From Paraclostridium ghonii (GTDB lineage: Bacteria > Bacillota > Clostridia > Peptostreptococcales > Peptostreptococcaceae), in NCBI RefSeq assembly GCF_023653455.1, contig NZ_JAKEDR010000048.1:1-19926 (forward strand): a DNA stretch of 19,926 nt, in the 5' to 3' direction. The translations under genes and the position numbers were made by a program. Positions 16,974 to 19,926 of this stretch are shown one piece after another. The notes under the pieces were generated by a model. It had not been told where the DNA came from and made no database searches. It saw only the letters and a program-made list of their open reading frames with translations. The stretch's first letter is position 1. Each line of letters opens with the position of its first letter.

Positions 16974-18059
16974 TTATAATTTATCAAACAGCGATATATT
17001 ATAGTATTCTTCTTTTTTATAATCTAATAAATTAGATATTGTTATTCCTATTAATCTAATTTGCTTTTCTTTATTTTTTGCGCTTTCTATTAAAATATTT
17101 GCGTTTTTAAATATATCATCATAAGTATATATTGGAAATTCTACGGTTTTTCTTTTTGTAATTTGTTTAAAATCTTCATATTTTATTTTAATAGTTATAG
17201 TCTTTCCACACTTATTAATGTGCTTTAATCTTCCGTAAACGTCATTTACCACATCTTTTGTATGTTCATTTAATTCGTCTGAATCAAAGCTTACATTTGA
17301 AATAAATGTACTTTCTGATCCGACAGATTTTCTTTCTCTACTAATTTGAACAGGTCTATTGTCTATTCCTCTAGCAAAGTTATACATATCATATCCTTTT
17401 TTCTTGAATATATTCTCTAGTTGAATTAAGTCCATGTTTCTTAAGTCATATCCAGTTCTTACACCCATCATCTTTAAAGTTTTAGCTGTTACTTTTCCAA
17501 CTCCAAAGAATTTATTAATTGGTAAATTATCTATAAATTTCTGAGCTTGCTTTGGAGTTATAACTGTAAGTCCATTAGGTTTTTTATAATCTGATGCTGT
17601 TTTTGCCAGAAATTTATTATATGACACTCCAGCAGATGAAGTTATTCCTATTTCTTTATTTATATCTGTTTTTATTTGTTTAGCAATCGTAGTTGCGTAT
17701 TGTATATCTTTTTTATTATTAGTTACATCTAAATAAGCTTCATCTAAAGATAGAGGTTCTACTATATCAGTATATCTTTTAAATATTTCTCTTATTTTGT
17801 AAGAAACTTTTTGATATACGTCAAATCGTGGAGGTATGAAAACTGCATGTGGGCATCTTACATAAGCTACATTTGAAGGCATTGCAGAATGTATTCCAAA
17901 TCTTCTTGCTTCATATGAACATGTAGCTACTACGCCTCTTCCTTTAGGACTTCCTCCAACTATAACAGGCTTCCCTTTTAATTTAGGATTATCCCTTTGT
18001 TCAACAGATGCATAAAATGCATCCATATCTATATGTATTATTTTTCTATTCTCTTCCAA
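16974..18059 (-). CDS. dinB: DNA polymerase IV (Y-family translesion polymerase)
   Basis: An error-prone polymerase that bypasses damaged template bases. The 361 residues are full length. Catalytic carboxylates are Asp11 in HIDMDAFYASVE and Asp106-Glu107 in SLDEAYLD; Tyr16 is the steric-gate residue that excludes ribonucleotides. Helix-hairpin-helix DNA contacts (FFGVGKVTAKTLKMMGV) begin near 184, and the little-finger domain occupies the last 110 residues. The C-terminal NISLF (354-358) resembles the LxLF sliding-clamp motif. The start is TTG (18057-18059), supported by AGGAGG at 7-nt spacing and by the alignment of the first motif. No LexA-like box is apparent upstream; instead a structured G+C-rich element precedes it. 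Confidence 0.96.
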   Translation of the reverse strand: MEENRKIIHIDMDAFYASVEQRDNPKLKGKPVIVGGSPKGRGVVATCSYEARRFGIHSAMPSNVAYVRCPHAVFIPPRFDVYQKVSYKIREIFKRYTDIVEPLSLDEAYLDVTNNKKDIQYATTIAKQIKTDINKEIGITSSAGVSYNKFLAKTASDYKKPNGLTVITPKQAQKFIDNLPINKFFGVGKVTAKTLKMMGVRTGYDLRNMDLIQLENIFKKKGYDMYNFARGIDNRPVQISRERKSVGSESTFISNVSFDSDELNEHTKDVVNDVYGRLKHINKCGKTITIKIKYEDFKQITKRKTVEFPIYTYDDIFKNANILIESAKNKEKQIRLIGITISNLLDYKKEEYYNISLFDKL

Positions 18060-18094
18060 TAAAATACCTCCTTACTTAAAATTTCATTAAAAAT

Positions 18095-18222
18095 TCGCTT
18101 CGCTTGAGCGACTACGTCTGCCAACCACTTCATGTCGCCAACGACCTTGAAAAAGAGGTCTGTTGCTCAAGTTTAGCAGTTGGGATTATAACTTATCCAC
18201 AAATCAGATAATTTATAATCCC
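18095..18222. other. Structured G+C-rich intergenic element upstream of dinB (candidate ncRNA, leader or repeat)
   Basis: The core 18096-18184 has 46 G/C of 89 bases, far above the surrounding DNA. CTTGAGC (18103-18109) pairs with GCTCAAG (18165-18171), extending to about 11 bp if G-U is allowed. Inside it GACCTT (18143-18148) pairs with GAGGTC (18155-18160). A second hairpin follows: 10 bp (18182-18191 with 18213-18222) plus 5 bp (18193-18197 with 18207-18211). Two CCAAC motifs in the loop (18121-18125, 18138-18142) can each pair with GTTGG at 18179-18183, a possible pseudoknot. The wobble pairs work only if the plus strand is the RNA, which is antisense to the neighbouring genes; read on the minus strand it would be a dinB leader. 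No coding frame with a ribosome site explains it. I do not recognise an RNA family. Confidence 0.55.
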
Positions 18223-18230
18223 TTAGTATA

Positions 18231-18261
18231 TAAAAAACCGCATTGTAATTTTACAATACGG
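18231..18261 (-). terminator. Terminator of the DUF1846 gene
   Basis: On the minus strand an 11-bp stem (18251-18261 with 18238-18248) has one U-G wobble and a 2-nt central gap, so the apex probably opens. Six T residues (18232-18237) follow immediately. It starts 12 bp after the stop of the DUF1846 gene. Confidence 0.88.
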
Positions 18262-18272
18262 TAAATTTGTAA

Positions 18273-19781
18273 TTAATTTTGATATAGGTTAGCTGATGGA
18301 TATTCTGGATCAGAAGTTGTATCTACTCCTAACTTTCTGAATGTCTGTTCATCATTAATATTTAACATAGTAGTTGAATGTGCTTGAGCTCCTTTTAACA
18401 TACTTAATTTTTCCATAGCTGCTTGAGCTGTTGGATTTGTAACTGCACATATACTTAATGCAGTTAAAACTTCTTCACAACTTAAAGCAACATTTCTATT
18501 TCCTAAAGTGTTCGCTTTTAAGTTTATAATTGGCTCTAAAACTACTGGAGATATTAAGTGCATGTTATCATTTATATGTGCAAAATGCTTAATAGCATTT
18601 AAAACTGCTGCAGCTGTTGCATTCATAGTTTCTGAAGCTTTTCCTGTAAGTATAGTTCCATCATTAAGTTCTAATGCAACTACTGGACATATATCATTAG
18701 GAGTATTAGAAATTTCCTTTAATTTAGCACTATATTCTCTAGCTGGTATTACAACTTTTCTATCTTCTGGCTTTAAATTTAATTCTTCCATTATAAGTTT
18801 AATTCTATCGTAAGCACCTTTGTCAACTTGTCCTTTTTTATACTCACAAGCTGTTTTAAAGTATCTTCTTATTATTTCTTGTCTTGAAGCTTCTTGTACT
18901 GCTTCATCATCAACTATTCCGTATCCAACTCTATTAACACCCATATCTGTTGGAGATTGATAAACAGATTCTTTTCCAGTTATCTTTTCTATTATTTTCT
19001 TTAAAACTGGGAATAATTCTAAATCACGGTTGTAGTTTACCGACATTTGTCCATATTTTTCAAGATGGAAAGAGTCTATCATATTAACATCTTTTAAATC
19101 TACTGTTGCAGCTTCATAAGCTATATTCAAAGGATGCTTTAATGGTACATTCCACACTGGGAATGTTTCAAACTTAGAATATCCAACTTCATTTCCTCTT
19201 TTATTTTCATGGTATAACTGACTTAAACAAGTTCCTAATTTACCGCTGTTTGGACCTGGTGCTGTTACTACTACTATAGGCTTAGTTGTTTCTATATATG
19301 GGTTAGCTCCATATCCTTCATCACTAACTATAGTATCTACATCAGTTGGGTATCCTTTTGTTGGAGCATGCTTATATACTTTTATACCTCTACGTTCTAA
19401 TTTATTTATAAAAACTGTTGTTGCAGGTTGTCCTTCATATCTTGTTATAACAACACTGTTAACATCTAGTTCATATGCTCTTAAATCATCTATCAATCTT
19501 AAAACTTCCATATCATAAGTGATACCAAAGTCTCCTCTTATTTTATTTCTTTCTATGTCTCCTGCATAAACACATATTACAACTTCTAATTTATCTTTTA
19601 AGTTTTGTAATACTTTTATTTTTGCATTTTCATCAAATCCTGGTAAAACTCTTTTAGCATGAAGGTCAAACATTAACTTCCCACCGAATTCTAAATATAA
19701 CTTGTCGTAGTTGTTAACTCTTTCTAAGATATATTTAGATTGCTCTTCTAAATACTTTTTGTGATCAAATCCTATTTTCAT
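18273..19781 (-). CDS. UPF0371/DUF1846 family protein of unknown function
   Basis: A soluble protein of 502 residues, the usual full length of this family, which is widespread in Firmicutes but lacks a demonstrated function. The family-typical opening [18 protein letters not shown] is present, with [20 protein letters not shown] at about 29-48. The loop [12 protein letters not shown] (174-185) looks like a phosphate- or nucleotide-binding turn and keeps Lys181 and Cys185, although it is not a standard Walker A. A conserved segment near 404-416 ([13 protein letters not shown]) may close the active site. It has no signal peptide or membrane segment. The ATG follows AGGAGG by 7 nt. It has a recognisable promoter and its own terminator, so it is most likely a single-gene unit. 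Confidence 0.9.
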   Translation of the reverse strand: MKIGFDHKKYLEEQSKYILERVNNYDKLYLEFGGKLMFDLHAKRVLPGFDENAKIKVLQNLKDKLEVVICVYAGDIERNKIRGDFGITYDMEVLRLIDDLRAYELDVNSVVITRYEGQPATTVFINKLERRGIKVYKHAPTKGYPTDVDTIVSDEGYGANPYIETTKPIVVVTAPGPNSGKLGTCLSQLYHENKRGNEVGYSKFETFPVWNVPLKHPLNIAYEAATVDLKDVNMIDSFHLEKYGQMSVNYNRDLELFPVLKKIIEKITGKESVYQSPTDMGVNRVGYGIVDDEAVQEASRQEIIRRYFKTACEYKKGQVDKGAYDRIKLIMEELNLKPEDRKVVIPAREYSAKLKEISNTPNDICPVVALELNDGTILTGKASETMNATAAAVLNAIKHFAHINDNMHLISPVVLEPIINLKANTLGNRNVALSCEEVLTALSICAVTNPTAQAAMEKLSMLKGAQAHSTTMLNINDEQTFRKLGVDTTSDPEYPSANLYQN

Positions 19782-19862
19782 TATACTTCCTCCTAGATAA
19801 ATTGTAAATTTAGTAGATATTTTTAAAAAAATAAATTAAATAAAAAAAATAAATATGAATAG

Positions 19863-19890
19863 ATTATAGCCTTTAGTTTTATCGCATCAA
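19863..19890 (-). promoter_or_regulatory. Sigma-A-type promoter of the DUF1846 gene
   Basis: On the minus strand TTGATG (19885-19890) is 16 bp from a perfect TATAAT (19863-19868). The predicted leader is about 75 nt and very A+T-rich, with long A/T homopolymer runs around 19826-19850. I see no other structure in it. Confidence 0.65.
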
Positions 19891-19926
19891 TTTTATACCA
19901 TATATAACTATAACCCAATTTAAAGT

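Noticed and set aside
18182..18222. Replication origin suggested by a DnaA box
   Set aside because: There is a single box, with no cluster of boxes and no dnaA or dnaN gene nearby.
18095..18222. tRNA or 5S rRNA fragment
   Set aside because: No acceptor-stem/T-loop (GTTCGAATC-type) or 5S core sequence can be recognised, and the pairing pattern does not make a cloverleaf.
18060..18272. SOS (LexA) box in front of dinB
   Set aside because: No GAAC-N4-GTTC or similar palindrome is present in the dinB upstream region.
18508..18813. Plus-strand frame of about 100 codons opposite the DUF1846 gene
   Set aside because: It is antisense to a conserved full-length gene and has no ribosome site or recognisable domain.
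1..19926. CRISPR array, insertion sequence or prophage genes
   Set aside because: No regularly spaced direct repeats, transposase motifs or phage structural genes were found; the genes are ordinary, tightly packed chromosomal units.

Overview
The window is A+T-rich DNA (roughly 70-75% A+T by eye) with strong AGGAGG-type ribosome binding sites, short intergenic gaps and many hairpin terminators. That fits a low-GC Firmicute of the class Clostridia. The gene set (UPF0397 ECF transporter, UPF0371/DUF1846 protein, YgiQ radical SAM protein, MepA-type MATE pump, four-domain S1 protein) makes Peptostreptococcaceae a reasonable guess, but no rRNA or other marker here settles it. All genes look chromosomal and intact except the first, which is cut by the window edge. 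I see no tRNA, rRNA, insertion sequence, prophage gene or CRISPR array.

Layout. 1-906 (+): 3'-part of an AEC-family permease, ending at a terminator shared with the opposite strand. 934-2955 (-): a metallo-beta-lactamase-fold hydrolase, then a YbaK-type aminoacyl-tRNA deacylase and a 3-methyladenine DNA glycosylase, the last two 31 bp apart. 3181-3618 (+): a cytidine-deaminase-fold enzyme. 3856-5582: a MerR/AdhR-like regulator divergent from an iron-type alcohol dehydrogenase, with a textbook MerR operator in front of the dehydrogenase. 5670-8770 (-): a compact three-gene ECF importer (S component, fused double ATPase, EcfT) behind a consensus promoter. 8993-10972 (-): YgiQ-type radical SAM protein. 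11149-12968 (-): a cysteine-desulfurase-like PLP enzyme and a DUF2383 four-helix protein. 13288-15332 (-): a PHP phosphoesterase and a protein with four S1 domains. 15452-18059 (-): a MATE efflux pump and DNA polymerase IV. 18273-19781 (-): a UPF0371/DUF1846 protein of unknown function with a recognisable promoter.

Most of the window is ordinary housekeeping and accessory metabolism: repair (glycosylase, Pol IV), proofreading of mischarged tRNA, import of an unidentified small molecule, aldehyde/alcohol redox under MerR control, and drug efflux. The start codons of three genes (hydrolase, alcohol dehydrogenase, DUF2383 protein) should be moved inward because the Shine-Dalgarno sequence overlaps or crowds the longer start.

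The most unusual stretch is 18095-18222, between the DUF1846 terminator and dinB. It contains an 89-nt core of about 52% G+C in an otherwise very A+T-rich intergenic region, with a long-range stem, an internal hairpin, a possible pseudoknot and a strong terminal hairpin. I cannot match it to a known RNA family from memory. It is the best candidate here for something undescribed: a structured RNA, a dinB leader element or a small dispersed repeat.
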